Shown: positions 7,814-19,922 of the stretch, piece by piece
Layout of the letters: each line of letters opens with the position of its first letter
Numbering within the stretch: the stretch's first letter is position 1
NCBI GenBank assembly: GCA_016716005.1
Contig: JADJXE010000001.1
Location: 2,059,001-2,123,000, forward strand
Length of the DNA stretch: 64,000 nucleotides
DNA from: Acidimicrobiales bacterium
Lineage (GTDB): Bacteria; Actinomycetota; Acidimicrobiia; Acidimicrobiales; JADJXE01
Direction of reading: 5' to 3'
Position numbers and translations under genes: made by a program
Notes under the pieces: model-generated
Database searches by the model: none
The model's input: the letters and a program-made list of their open reading frames with translations, nothing else
What the model was told of the DNA's origin: nothing

Positions 7814-8572
7814 TCAGCCGCTCGATGGCGGTGTGGCGGGCCCCGGCACGAGGATCTCCTCCTCCACGACGGTCACCCGGACCCCGCCGACGAGGTCGCT
7901 GATCAGGTTGAACAGCACGGTGAGCACCACCGTCGCAGCCGTCCCGGCGAGCACCAGCACCGCACTCCCGCCCACGGCCGCCCGGAAGATCTGGCGCCCG
8001 TCGAACTGGAACCGGTCGAGCGCGAACAGCTCCTGGATGAAGCTCTCGAGGTTGTCGATCGTGTCGGTGGACACCGCCACGCTCCACAGCAGGACGCCCG
8101 CCACGATCACGACGACGTCGAGGCAGACGAAGAACACCAGCGAGAGCTTCAGCACCGACCACGGGTCGACCCGCCGGACCACGCGATGCACACGACGGGC
8201 CCGAACCCGCACCGAGCGCTTCGACGACCGCCCGGTGGCTGGTGCGCCCGGACCTGTCGGCACCGGCACCGGCACCGGCACCGGCACGGTCGCCGGACGG
8301 GCGGCCGCTGCGGGTCCTCGCGGTGCCACGCCCTCCTCGGCGCGCGGCGGCCGGTCGGGCACCGGCGGCAGGGCCGTCTCGGAACCCTCGGCCGTGGCCT
8401 CTGGCGACGACTGGGGCGGGGCCTCCGCCGGGGCCACGGCCGGCACGACGGTGGTCACAGCGGCCTCGTCGGCCGTGATGGCGGCGATTCGGGCCGTGCC
8501 GGCGCGGGCGCGCCGCGACGGGGCGGTGGGGCCGGCGCGGGCCTCGTCGACCACGACCTCGTCGTCAGCCAC
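7814..8572 (-). CDS. DUF3566 transmembrane protein
   Basis: 252 residues from the GTG at 8572 (start ADDEVVVDEA). The N-terminal ~140 residues are disordered, Ala/Pro-rich and include a five-fold Val-Pro repeat. The conserved DUF3566 domain follows: RRVDPWSVLKLSLVFFVCLD (first helix), a periplasmic segment with STDTIDNLESFIQELF, then a second helix and the tail LISDLVGGVRVTVVEE. This family is always found beside gyrA in actinobacteria; its relatives include CwsA-like division/envelope proteins, but no function is firmly known. Confidence 0.88.
   Translation of the reverse strand: MADDEVVVDEARAGPTAPSRRARAGTARIAAITADEAAVTTVVPAVAPAEAPPQSSPEATAEGSETALPPVPDRPPRAEEGVAPRGPAAAARPATVPVPVPVPVPTGPGAPATGRSSKRSVRVRARRVHRVVRRVDPWSVLKLSLVFFVCLDVVVIVAGVLLWSVAVSTDTIDNLESFIQELFALDRFQFDGRQIFRAAVGGSAVLVLAGTAATVVLTVLFNLISDLVGGVRVTVVEEEILVPGPATPPSSG
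8260..8287. repeat. CACCGG hexamer repeat coding Val-Pro units
   Basis: Tandem CACCGG units (almost five copies) in the N-terminal part of the DUF3566 gene encode a (Val-Pro)n stretch in the disordered region. A short in-frame repeat of this kind can change copy number without breaking the gene. Confidence 0.7.
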
Positions 8573-8589
8573 GCAGGGAGTGTAGGGGA

Positions 8590-8940
8590 TCACCCCCCGA
8601 GCGCCGACGGCGGCGAGCCGGTCGCGGCCGGCTCGAAGCGCCGGGTGGCCCGGGCCCGGGCGACGGCGCGCCCGACGCGCACCCACACCTGGGTATCGGT
8701 GCCGTCGGCCTCGAACGCCTCGAGCCGTGCCCCGTTGGCCTCGGCCACCGCCGCCGCCGCCTCCCTCCCCTCGGCGGCCCCCGCCAGCGCGGCCGCATCG
8801 GCGGCGCTGCGCGCCCGTGCCTGGTCGACCACGACCGCCCCCAGGGCGGCGAGCAGCCACAGCAGCGCGCCCGCGGCCACCAGGGCCACGGCCACGAGCG
8901 GGATCACCTGACCCCGATCACCGTCCACGACCACGCGCAC
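8590..8940 (-). CDS. TadE/TadG-like pilus-assembly or secretion-associated membrane protein
   Basis: 116 residues. After DGDRGQVIP there is one long hydrophobic segment (residues ~13-40), then the strongly conserved motif QARARSAADAAALAGA. This is the N-terminal signature of Rv3654c-like/TadG-like proteins of Flp-pilus and related envelope systems. The rest is a small Ala/Glu/Arg-rich domain. It lies between gyrA and DUF3566 on the same strand; no other tad genes are nearby. Several GTG codons could start it. Confidence 0.65.
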   Translation of the reverse strand: MRVVVDGDRGQVIPLVAVALVAAGALLWLLAALGAVVVDQARARSAADAAALAGAAEGREAAAAVAEANGARLEAFEADGTDTQVWVRVGRAVARARATRRFEPAATGSPPSALGG

Positions 8941-9004
8941 GATCCACCTCCGTTGCCGGATGAACGACAGGGGGAAGGGCGTGGGGAAGGGCGCGGGGAG
9001 TTGG

Positions 9005-11488
<2,484 letters not shown>

Positions 11489-11496
11489 CGGGTCCC

Positions 11497-13431
<1,935 letters not shown>

Positions 13432-13527
13432 GGGCGCGACCTTTCCACACGGAGGGATGAGCGAGGCGACACGGGGTCCGCCGCACGCCGTCCAGCGGTG
13501 GCGGCGGTGGCCATCGCGATGGGCCTC

Positions 13528-13533
13528 AGTTTA
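13528..13533 (-). promoter_or_regulatory. Candidate -10 element of the gyrBA promoter
   Basis: TAAACT on the minus strand, ~97 bases upstream of the gyrB start, is the only A/T-rich hexamer fitting TAnnnT in the 162-bp gap. No clear -35 box is seen. Confidence 0.35.
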
Positions 13534-13594
13534 CCAGAGGGGTGTGGCCCTCCCTCGGGATGGCATGCCCCCCGGGCGGGCTTCCCCGGGCCCC

Positions 13595-13933
13595 TCAGGA
13601 GCCCGTTCGCGGGCGCACGCGCAGCTCGACCGATCGCACCACCGGGGCACCGGCAACCCGCTCGACGGCGCGAAGCACGTCGGCCGTCGACCAGCGCAGG
13701 CGGGCGGCCCACGCCGGGTCGTCCACCACCACCACCAGGCACCCGTCATGCACCGCGACCGGCTGGGCATGGGCGGCCAGGGCCGGGCCCACCACCTCCT
13801 CCCACAGGGAGAAGACCAGGTCGAGGGTGCCGCTGGCGGGCGCCCCCAGCCCCCGCAGGACCCGGTCGACCAGGGCGCGCACCGGCTCGGGTGGGGAGGG
13901 CTCGTCGCCGGGGAGCGGGCGCCAGCCGCTCAC
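13595..13933 (-). CDS. DUF721 (DciA-like) protein
   Basis: 112 residues from the GTG at 13933, which overlaps the recF TGA (GTGA). The DUF721/DciA domain is recognisable: VRALVDRVLRGLG, LDLVFSLWEEVVGPALAAHAQPVAV, and the strand–helix WAARLRWSTADVLRAVERV. DciA proteins act with the replicative helicase DnaB in bacteria lacking DnaC/DnaI loaders; members next to recF are the actinobacterial form (Rv0004-like). A helicase-loading role here is from family knowledge. Confidence 0.88.
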   Translation of the reverse strand: MSGWRPLPGDEPSPPEPVRALVDRVLRGLGAPASGTLDLVFSLWEEVVGPALAAHAQPVAVHDGCLVVVVDDPAWAARLRWSTADVLRAVERVAGAPVVRSVELRVRPRTGS

Positions 13934-15012
13934 GCCGCCACCAGGGGCAGGCGCACGACCTGGTCGGGTGCCACCCGCGCCGGGAGCCCAGACGCGGTGG
14001 TCAGCACGGCCTGGCCCTCCGGCAGGTGCCGCACCAGGGCGTCGGCCCGGTCCGTGTCGAGCTCGGAGAACACGTCGTCGAGCAGCAGCACGGGCGGGCT
14101 GGCCAGCTCGTCGGTGAGGATCCGGTGGAGCGCGAGCCGAAGGGCCAGGGCCAGCGTGCGCTGCTCCCCTTGCGAGGCATGGGTGCGGGCCGGCAAGCCG
14201 GCGAGGACGAGCTCGAGGTCGTCGCGGTGCGGCCCCACCAGCGTGACCCCCCGCCGCAGCTCCTCGGCCCGGGCCGCGGCCAGCGCAGCCGCCAGCCCGC
14301 CCGGCCGCCACGCCGGCTCGTACCGGGCATCGACCGGCACCGGGCCGGCCGCGATGTCGTCGTAGGCCTGTCGCAGCCGGGGCTGCAAGCGCTCGACCAG
14401 CTCGGCCCGGGCGGCGCCGAGCGCCTCTCCGGCCGTCGTCAGCTTGGCGTCCCACACGTCGAGGGTGACCGCCACGTCGGCCGGCAGCCGGTCGGCCCGG
14501 ACCCCGGCCACCTGCCGGAGCAGGGCGTTGCGCTGGCGGAGCACCCGGTCGAGCTCGAGGCGCACCGCATCGAGCCGGGGTTGCCGAGCGACCAGCCCGT
14601 CGTCGAGGTACCGGCGCCGCTGCGCCGGACCGCCCTTGACGAGCTCGAGGTCGTCCGGCGCGAACACCGTCACGCGGAGCACGCCGAGGAGGTCGCGGGT
14701 CCGGGTGAGGCGCTGGCGGTTGACGAGGACGCGACCGCGCCCACCGGGAACGATCTCGGCCTCGACGAGGGCCCGGCGCGCCTGCTGGTCGACCTCGGCC
14801 CGCACGGCCGCCCGCAGGCACCCCTGGCGGACCAGGGCCTCGAGGGGGGCGCCCCGGAAGCTCTCCAGGGTGGCCAGGTAGGCGATGGCCTCGAGCAGGT
14901 TCGTCTTGCCGAGCCCGTTGGGGCCCATGACCGCCGTCAGCCCCGCGGCCAGCTCGAGCTCGAGCGACGCGTAGCTGCGGAAGTCGGTGAGCCAGAGCCG
15001 ACGGACGCGCAC
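13930..15012 (-). CDS. recF: DNA replication/repair protein RecF
   Basis: 360 residues. SMC-like ATPase with Walker A GPNGLGKTNLLEA near residue 30, the ABC-type signature SQGEQRTLALALRLA, and Walker B/D-loop LLLDDVFSELD near residue 310. With RecO and RecR it loads RecA at single-strand gaps and restarts stalled forks. The N-terminal strand (VRRLWLTDFRSYASLELEL) is standard. A GTG start directly follows the dnaN stop with no gap, so dnaN–recF–DUF721 is a coupled operon. Confidence 0.96.
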   Translation of the reverse strand: MRVRRLWLTDFRSYASLELELAAGLTAVMGPNGLGKTNLLEAIAYLATLESFRGAPLEALVRQGCLRAAVRAEVDQQARRALVEAEIVPGGRGRVLVNRQRLTRTRDLLGVLRVTVFAPDDLELVKGGPAQRRRYLDDGLVARQPRLDAVRLELDRVLRQRNALLRQVAGVRADRLPADVAVTLDVWDAKLTTAGEALGAARAELVERLQPRLRQAYDDIAAGPVPVDARYEPAWRPGGLAAALAAARAEELRRGVTLVGPHRDDLELVLAGLPARTHASQGEQRTLALALRLALHRILTDELASPPVLLLDDVFSELDTDRADALVRHLPEGQAVLTTASGLPARVAPDQVVRLPLVAA

Positions 15013-16107
15013 TCAGGACACGCGGATGGGCATCAACAGGTAACGGAAGTCGAGCTGCTCCACCGACCGGAGCATGGCCGGCTTGAGCGCGTCGATCGTG
15101 TCGAGGATGAGCTCGTCTCCCACGGCCGCTTCGGCCCCGGTCACGAGGAACTCCGGGTTGAAGGCCACCGTGAGCTCGGTCCCCTCGTACTTGGCGTCGA
15201 GCTCCTCGCGAGCCTCGCCCATGCTCGGGTTCACGGCCAGCAGCTCGAGGCCGTCGCCTCGCTGCAGCAGCCGCACCGGCGTGGCGTCGCGCGCCAGCAG
15301 CCGCACCCGCCGGACGGCGTCGAGGAAGGGCTCGCGGCCGACCACGAGGCGGTTCGGGTACTCCTCGGGGAACAGGCGCTGGTAGTTGGGGAACGCCCCT
15401 TCGATCAGCCGGGTCGTGATCCGCACCCCACCTGCGGTGAAGGTCGCGTCCCGCTCTCCCAACCGCAACGCGACCGACTCGTCGTCGCCGAGCAGGCGGG
15501 CCAGCTCGGCGAGCGCCCGCGACGGCACCACGACCTGCTCACCCTCCCGGAGGACGGCGCTACCGGCCAGGTCCCGCAGCGCGAGGCGGTACGAGTCGGT
15601 GGCGACCAACCGCAGCCCCCCCGCCTCGGCCGCAAGGAGGACCCCCGTGAGGATGGCGCGCTGCGGATCCGGGCTGGCCGCCGGGACGACCTGCCGCAGG
15701 GCCTCCGCGAACGCCTGCGCCGCCAGCTCCACCACCGGACCCTCGGCCTCGGCCAGACGGGGGAAGTCCTCGGCCGCGAAGGCCCGGACGGAGAACTGGG
15801 AGCGGCCCGCCGACAGGTGGGCGTCGTCCGCTCCCGCCTCGACGGTCACCGCCGCTGGCTCGAAGGCCCGCACGATGTCGGACGTCAGCTTGGCCGGGAC
15901 GACCACCGCACCGTCCTGCTCGCCCACCACATCGAGCTCGCACGCGATCGTCAGGTCGAGATCGGTGGCCTGGAGCGAGAGCCGATCACCCACGACCTGC
16001 ATCCGGATCCCGGACAGGACGACGGGGGCCATGCTGCGACCGGCCACGGCGCGACCGACCGTGCCCAGCGCTTCGACGAGCACATCACGCTCGCACCGGA
16101 ACTTCAC
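15013..16107 (-). CDS. dnaN: DNA polymerase III beta subunit (sliding clamp)
   Basis: 364 residues from the GTG at 16107, which has AAGGGGAG upstream and gives the usual N-terminus KFRCERDVLVEAL. Three repeated clamp domains are evident; the C-terminus ends FRYLLMPIRVS, matching the conserved P-M-R-(V/I) end of the family. The ring-shaped dimer tethers polymerase III. Transcribed toward recF. Confidence 0.96.
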   Translation of the reverse strand: MKFRCERDVLVEALGTVGRAVAGRSMAPVVLSGIRMQVVGDRLSLQATDLDLTIACELDVVGEQDGAVVVPAKLTSDIVRAFEPAAVTVEAGADDAHLSAGRSQFSVRAFAAEDFPRLAEAEGPVVELAAQAFAEALRQVVPAASPDPQRAILTGVLLAAEAGGLRLVATDSYRLALRDLAGSAVLREGEQVVVPSRALAELARLLGDDESVALRLGERDATFTAGGVRITTRLIEGAFPNYQRLFPEEYPNRLVVGREPFLDAVRRVRLLARDATPVRLLQRGDGLELLAVNPSMGEAREELDAKYEGTELTVAFNPEFLVTGAEAAVGDELILDTIDALKPAMLRSVEQLDFRYLLMPIRVS

Positions 16108-16384
16108 GGTCGCTCCCCTTCCTTGGTGCTTCTCGGGTGAGAGTGGTGATAAGGGGTGTGGATTGTGGACGGCCTGGCATCGGTGCACGTCACGGGCCCG
16201 ATCGCCGTCCTCAGGTCGTCCCCAGCGTTGCACAGGGCAGGGGCGCGACCCGGGATGCGGGATGGCCGGCTGCAGCTCCGTCCACCGACGGGGCGATGGC
16301 ATCCACAGGGCTCCGGCCTCGTCGACCCCCGGTCGTACCCAGGGTGATCCACAGCCCGTGCGGGCTGGCGTCCGGGCCGGGCGG
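16108..16384. other. dnaA–dnaN intergenic region with DnaA-box-like sequences (candidate oriC part)
   Basis: 277 bp without a gene. It holds four sequences ending in TCCACA on one or other strand: 16157-16165 and 16164-16172 (minus strand, CAATCCACA and CCGTCCACA), 16299-16307 (GCATCCACA) and 16345-16353 (TGATCCACA). Each differs from TTGTCCACA by two or three bases. In most actinobacteria oriC is here, but I see no clearly A/T-rich unwinding element, and better boxes lie upstream of dnaA. Confidence 0.5.
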
Positions 16385-17752
16385 TCATCCCGCGGCCTTG
16401 ATGCGCTGGATGAGCTCGGTGACCTGGTCGTAGGTCTGGCGGCGTTCCTTCATGAGCCCGCTGATCTTCTCGACCGCGTGGATCACGGTCGTGTGGTCGC
16501 GCCCCCCGAACTCGCGCGCGATGGCGGGGTAGCTGAGGTCGGTCAGCTCGCGGAACACGTACATGCCGACCTGACGGGCGGTCACGAGGGGACGGCGGCG
16601 GCTCTTGCCCCGCAGCTCCTCGACCGAGAAGCCGAACATGTCCGACGTGGTGGAGAGGATGCGATCGGGGGTGACCGGCCGGGGCTGGTTGCCGGTGAGC
16701 AGGTCGCTCAGCACCCGCTCGGCCAGGGCCGTGCTCAGGGGCGTCTTGTTGAGGCTGGCGTAGGCGGTGACCCGGATGAGGGCGCCCTCGAGCTCGCGGA
16801 TGTTGTCGGTGATGTGCGTGGCGATGAACTCGAGGACCTCGTCGGGAACCGGGGTGGGCTCCCGCTCGGCCTTCTTGCGCAGGATCGCGAGCCGGGTCTC
16901 GAGGTCGGGCGGCTGGATGTCGGTGATCAGGCCCCACTTGAACCGGCTGCGCAGACGATCCTCCAGCGTGGGGATGGAGTCGGGCTGGCGGTCGGAGGAG
17001 ATGACGATCTGCTTGTCGGCCCCGTGCAGCGAGTTGAAGGTGTGGAAGAACTCCTCTTGGAGGCCCTCCTTGTTCTCCATGAACTGGATGTCGTCGATCA
17101 TGAGCACGTCGACCTCGCGGTAGCGCCGCTTGAAGGCCTGCGTGGTGTTCGTGCGGATGGCGTCGACGAACTCGTTCAGGAACGTCTCGGTGGAGACGTA
17201 GCGAACCGTGTACTGCGGGTAGTTCTGGTCGACGTAGTGGCCGATGGCGTGCAGCAGGTGGGTCTTGCCCAGCCCGGCGGCGCCGTAGACGAACAGCGGG
17301 TTGTACGAGCGGGCCGGTGTCTCGGCCACGGCCAGCGCGGCGGCGTGGGCGAAGCGGTTCGAGGTGCCGGTGACGAAGTTCTCGAACGTGTACCGGGCCA
17401 CCAGCCCGTCGGTGGAACGTTCGGCCGTGCCGGTGCGGGCACCCGGCGCCGTCGTCGCGCTGCTCGGTTCGGGAGCGCGCACGCTCAGATCGCCGGCGTC
17501 GGTGCGGACCTCGATGCGCAGCTCGACCCCCGGGAAGCCGACCTCGGCCAGGGCGTCACGCACCAGGGCCAGGTACCGCCCCTCGATGCGCTCCTTGACC
17601 AGCGAGCTGGGAACGGCCAGCACCAGGCGGCCGTCGGCGATCCCGACCGGCTGCGCGTCCTGGAACGAGGTCAGCCAGACCGCCTCCGACACCTGTGCCC
17701 GCAGCAGCTCGGCGCTGGCCGTCCACAGCTGTTCGGCATCCTCGACCAGCAC
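16385..17752 (-). CDS. dnaA: Chromosomal replication initiator DnaA
   Basis: 455 residues from the GTG at 17752, preceded by GGAGGG. Domain I (residues 1-85) is the usual helicase-interaction fold. Domain II is a short Ala/Thr/Pro linker. Domain III (AAA+) has YTFENFVTGTSNRFAHAAA, Walker A GAAGLGKTHLLHA and Walker B VLMIDDIQF. Domain IV has the DnaA-box-binding signature GGRDHTTVIHAVEKI. It binds origin boxes and opens the duplex. Divergent from rpmH across a 398-bp region containing DnaA boxes, suggesting autoregulation. Confidence 0.97.
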   Translation of the reverse strand: MLVEDAEQLWTASAELLRAQVSEAVWLTSFQDAQPVGIADGRLVLAVPSSLVKERIEGRYLALVRDALAEVGFPGVELRIEVRTDAGDLSVRAPEPSSATTAPGARTGTAERSTDGLVARYTFENFVTGTSNRFAHAAALAVAETPARSYNPLFVYGAAGLGKTHLLHAIGHYVDQNYPQYTVRYVSTETFLNEFVDAIRTNTTQAFKRRYREVDVLMIDDIQFMENKEGLQEEFFHTFNSLHGADKQIVISSDRQPDSIPTLEDRLRSRFKWGLITDIQPPDLETRLAILRKKAEREPTPVPDEVLEFIATHITDNIRELEGALIRVTAYASLNKTPLSTALAERVLSDLLTGNQPRPVTPDRILSTTSDMFGFSVEELRGKSRRRPLVTARQVGMYVFRELTDLSYPAIAREFGGRDHTTVIHAVEKISGLMKERRQTYDQVTELIQRIKAAG

Positions 17753-17773
17753 CTGTCCCTCCTCGCACCGTCC

Positions 17774-17805
17774 ACGTCCACACGCTCGTCCACACCTGTG
17801 GACAA
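17774..17805. promoter_or_regulatory. Cluster of three DnaA boxes in the dnaA–rpmH intergenic region
   Basis: Within 32 bp: ACGTCCACA (17774-17782), TCGTCCACA (17786-17794) and, on the minus strand, a perfect TTGTCCACA (17797-17805). The last two form the palindrome GTCCACA-CC-TGTGGAC. The rest of the 398-bp gap (17753-18150) is G/C-rich with no gene or obvious promoter; it must contain the divergent dnaA and rpmH promoters. The boxes fit dnaA autoregulation or an origin half. Confidence 0.7.
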
Positions 17806-18150
17806 CGCGGGCACCGGCCGGTGGACCCGGCCGCCTCGCCTGTGTGCCGCCGCCGGGGGGGAGGGCCGGCGGCTGTCGCCCGACTGCCCGGCCTCGCGCC
17901 CCGGGCGTGGAGGGCGACGCTAGCACCGACCCCGGGGGGGTTGTTCGGGGCGCCGGAGGGGGGACGAGGTTGCCGTGTGACGGGCCAGGTCGTAGCGTGG
18001 GGCGGCTACGGCCCCGACGCGCCCTGCGGTCGCCGCCGCTGGTGACACGGCCAGGGCGCTCCGCGGCGGTGCGCGCTGGCGTTCCCGCGGTGGAGGTGCA
18101 CGACCCCGGGCGGACTCGGGGGCGCCGGTCGGGCCACGAGGAGGCGATGG

Positions 18151-18285
18151 ATGAAGCGGACGTATCAGCCGAACAACCGGAAGCGGGCCAAGCGCCACGG
18201 CTTCCGCCACCGGATGTCGACCCGGGCCGGCCGGGCGGTGCTGCAGGCCCGCCGTCGCAAGGGCCGGCTCCGGCTGTCGGCCTGA
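18151..18285 (+). CDS. rpmH: 50S ribosomal protein L34
   Basis: 44 residues, the normal L34 length, beginning MKRTYQPNNRKRAKRHGFRH and ending with the usual basic tail. It binds 23S rRNA in the large subunit. The ribosome site GAGGAG is six to seven bases upstream of this ATG. Another ATG, in the rnpA reading frame, lies only four bases before it (18147), sharing the same ribosome site. The gene diverges from dnaA as in nearly all bacteria. Confidence 0.96.
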   Translation: MKRTYQPNNRKRAKRHGFRHRMSTRAGRAVLQARRRKGRLRLSA

Positions 18286-18623
18286 TCTGGCGCATCCGCG
18301 ACCGGGCGACGTTCGTCGAGCTGCGGCGTGGAGGCCAACGAGTGCGCCGGGGCCTGGTGACCCTCACGTTCCTCCCCGATCCGTCGGGCGAGCCACCGCG
18401 TCTGGCCCTGGCCGTCGGGCGGCGCGTCGGCGGGGCGGTCGTGCGCAACCGTGTCCGGCGGCGGCTCCGCGAGGCGGCTCGAGAGCTGGCCCGGTCGGGC
18501 CGTCTGCCCGCCGGGGCCTACCTGGCCTCGGTCGGTCCGGGCGCCGCCACGGCCGGCTTCGACCGCCTGCGCAACGACCTCGAGGCGGCGGTCGGCGCCC
18601 TGCACCCGGCCCCGGCGCCGTGA
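18282..18623 (+). CDS. rnpA: Ribonuclease P protein component
   Basis: About 113 residues if started at CTG 18282, overlapping the rpmH stop (CTGA). Conserved features: IRDRATFVELRRGGQRVRRG at the start of the core, the RNA-binding RNR loop VGGAVVRNRVRRRLREA, and a beta-strand before the terminal helix. It binds the catalytic P RNA that matures tRNA 5' ends. The frame has no ATG, GTG or TTG between the core and an ATG at 18147 (which would give a 158-residue protein overlapping all of rpmH); the next GTG is already inside the core. The start is therefore unresolved; identity is firm. Its TGA overlaps the yidD GTG. Confidence 0.88.
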   Translation: MIWRIRDRATFVELRRGGQRVRRGLVTLTFLPDPSGEPPRLALAVGRRVGGAVVRNRVRRRLREAARELARSGRLPAGAYLASVGPGAATAGFDRLRNDLEAAVGALHPAPAP

Positions 18624-18904
18624 GGGCCGCAGAAACGACCCCGGTCGGTTCTTCCGGGGCCCCGCCGGCGCGGACCTCGGTCGGGGCGCGATGCCTGCTG
18701 GCCGTGCTGGGGGCGTACCAGGCCGCCCGGGCCGGGCGACCATCTCCGTGCCGGTTCGTGCCCAGCTGCTCCACCTACGCCGTCGAGGCGGTCCAGGCCC
18801 ACGGCGCGGTCCGGGGCTCCTGGCTCGCCACCCGCCGGGTCGCCCGCTGCCACCCGTGGGGTGGTCGGGGGTACGACCCCGTCCCCGATCGGAAGGCCGG
18901 CTGA
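18620..18904 (+). CDS. yidD: Membrane protein insertion efficiency factor YidD
   Basis: 94 residues. The family core is present: a short amphipathic helix (LLAVLGAYQAARAG), then PSPCRFVPSCSTYAVEAV with the three conserved Cys, HGAVRGSWLATRRVARCHPWG, and DPVPD. YidD is a small inner-membrane-associated helper of YidC-dependent insertion. The first ~25 residues are an extra, low-complexity leader. The GTG start overlaps the rnpA stop (GTGA). Confidence 0.93.
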   Translation: MRAAETTPVGSSGAPPARTSVGARCLLAVLGAYQAARAGRPSPCRFVPSCSTYAVEAVQAHGAVRGSWLATRRVARCHPWGGRGYDPVPDRKAG

Positions 18905-18905
18905 C

Positions 18906-19916
18906 GTGTTCGACGCCATCGCCACCCTGCTGTCGTGGTTCTACGACCTGGTGCCCAACTACGCCTTCGCCATCGCCGCGCTCACGCTGTGCGTGATGAT
19001 CGTGCTCACGCCGCTGACGCTCAAGGGCACCCGCTCGATGATGGCGATGCAACGGCTGCAGCCGGAGATGAAGAAGATCCAGCAGCAGTACAAGGGCGAC
19101 CGGCAGAAGCTCAACGAAGAGCTCATGAAGTTCTACCAGGAGAACAAGATCAACCCGCTGGGAGGATGCCTCCCGCTGATCCTGCAGATGCCGGTGTTCA
19201 TCGTGCTGTACCGGGTGCTGCACGGCCTCACCAAGATCGATCCGGAGACCGGCAACTTCGATCCGGCGTACCTCGACAAGAACAGCCAGATGTACCAGGA
19301 CCTCAGCAAGACGAACGAGATGATGGCGCTGGGCATGAACCTGGCCGAGAGCGCGGCCAAGGCCCTCGGCGACTCCATCCTCCACGGCATCCCGTACCTC
19401 ATCCTCGTCCTGGCCGTGGCCAGCACCAGCTACATCCAGCAGCGCCAGATCTCGGTGCGCAACCAGCGCCACGGCCAGGCCATGCCGGTGAACTCCCAGC
19501 AGCAGATGCTCCTGCGCGTGCTGCCGGCCTTCTTCGCCGTGATCTCCCTCACCCTGCCAGCGGGCATCGTGCTGTACTTCCTGGTCTCGAACCTGTACCG
19601 CATCGGTCAGCAGGCCTTCATCTCGCGCACGATGGCGAAGGACGTGCTGGCCCGGTCGGGGGAGGGCAGTGAGGAGAGCGGGGGACCGAAGGGCTCGACG
19701 AAGGTCGTCGAGGCGACCGCCACCGAGACCGACGGCAACGGGGCCAAGCCCGGCCCGAGCCGGCCGCCGAAGGGCTCGAGCACGCCGCCGAAGGGCTCGA
19801 CTACGCCGCCGAAGGGGACGTCGACGCCGCCGAAGGGCGGGGCGACACCGGCCAAGCGTCCCACCAGCGGTCGGGTGACACCGCCCGGGCAGGCCGGCCG
19901 GCGGAAGCGGAAGTAG
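18906..19916 (+). CDS. yidC: Membrane protein insertase YidC/Oxa1
   Basis: 336 residues from the GTG at 18906 with GGAAGG upstream. Five-helix Oxa1-type core: the first membrane helix, then LTPLTLKGTRSMMAMQRLQPEMKKIQ and the cytoplasmic hairpin YKGDRQKLNEELMKFYQE. NPLGGCLPLILQMPVFIVLY and the later LPAGIVLYFLVSNLYRIGQQ are typical. It lacks the large periplasmic domain of proteobacterial YidC, as usual in actinobacteria. The C-terminal ~75 residues are a Pro/Lys/Gly/Thr-rich tail with four PPKG repeats, ending RRKRK. Confidence 0.95.
   Translation: MFDAIATLLSWFYDLVPNYAFAIAALTLCVMIVLTPLTLKGTRSMMAMQRLQPEMKKIQQQYKGDRQKLNEELMKFYQENKINPLGGCLPLILQMPVFIVLYRVLHGLTKIDPETGNFDPAYLDKNSQMYQDLSKTNEMMALGMNLAESAAKALGDSILHGIPYLILVLAVASTSYIQQRQISVRNQRHGQAMPVNSQQQMLLRVLPAFFAVISLTLPAGIVLYFLVSNLYRIGQQAFISRTMAKDVLARSGEGSEESGGPKGSTKVVEATATETDGNGAKPGPSRPPKGSSTPPKGSTTPPKGTSTPPKGGATPAKRPTSGRVTPPGQAGRRKRK
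19764..19840 (+). repeat. Four 18-bp tandem repeats in the yidC 3' end
   Basis: Degenerate copies of an 18-bp unit built on CCGCCGAAGGG encode PPKGSS-T, PPKGS-TT, PPKGT-ST and PPKGG in the cytoplasmic tail of YidC. The units stay in frame. Confidence 0.8.
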
Positions 19917-19922
19917 CCACCG

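Noticed and set aside
8260..8287. CACCGG repeat as a regulatory or CRISPR-like array
   Set aside because: It is in frame and encodes Val-Pro units; no spacers.
19764..19840. yidC tail repeats as a CRISPR array
   Set aside because: The units are contiguous 18-mers coding PPKG, without unique spacers. No CRISPR array was seen in the window.
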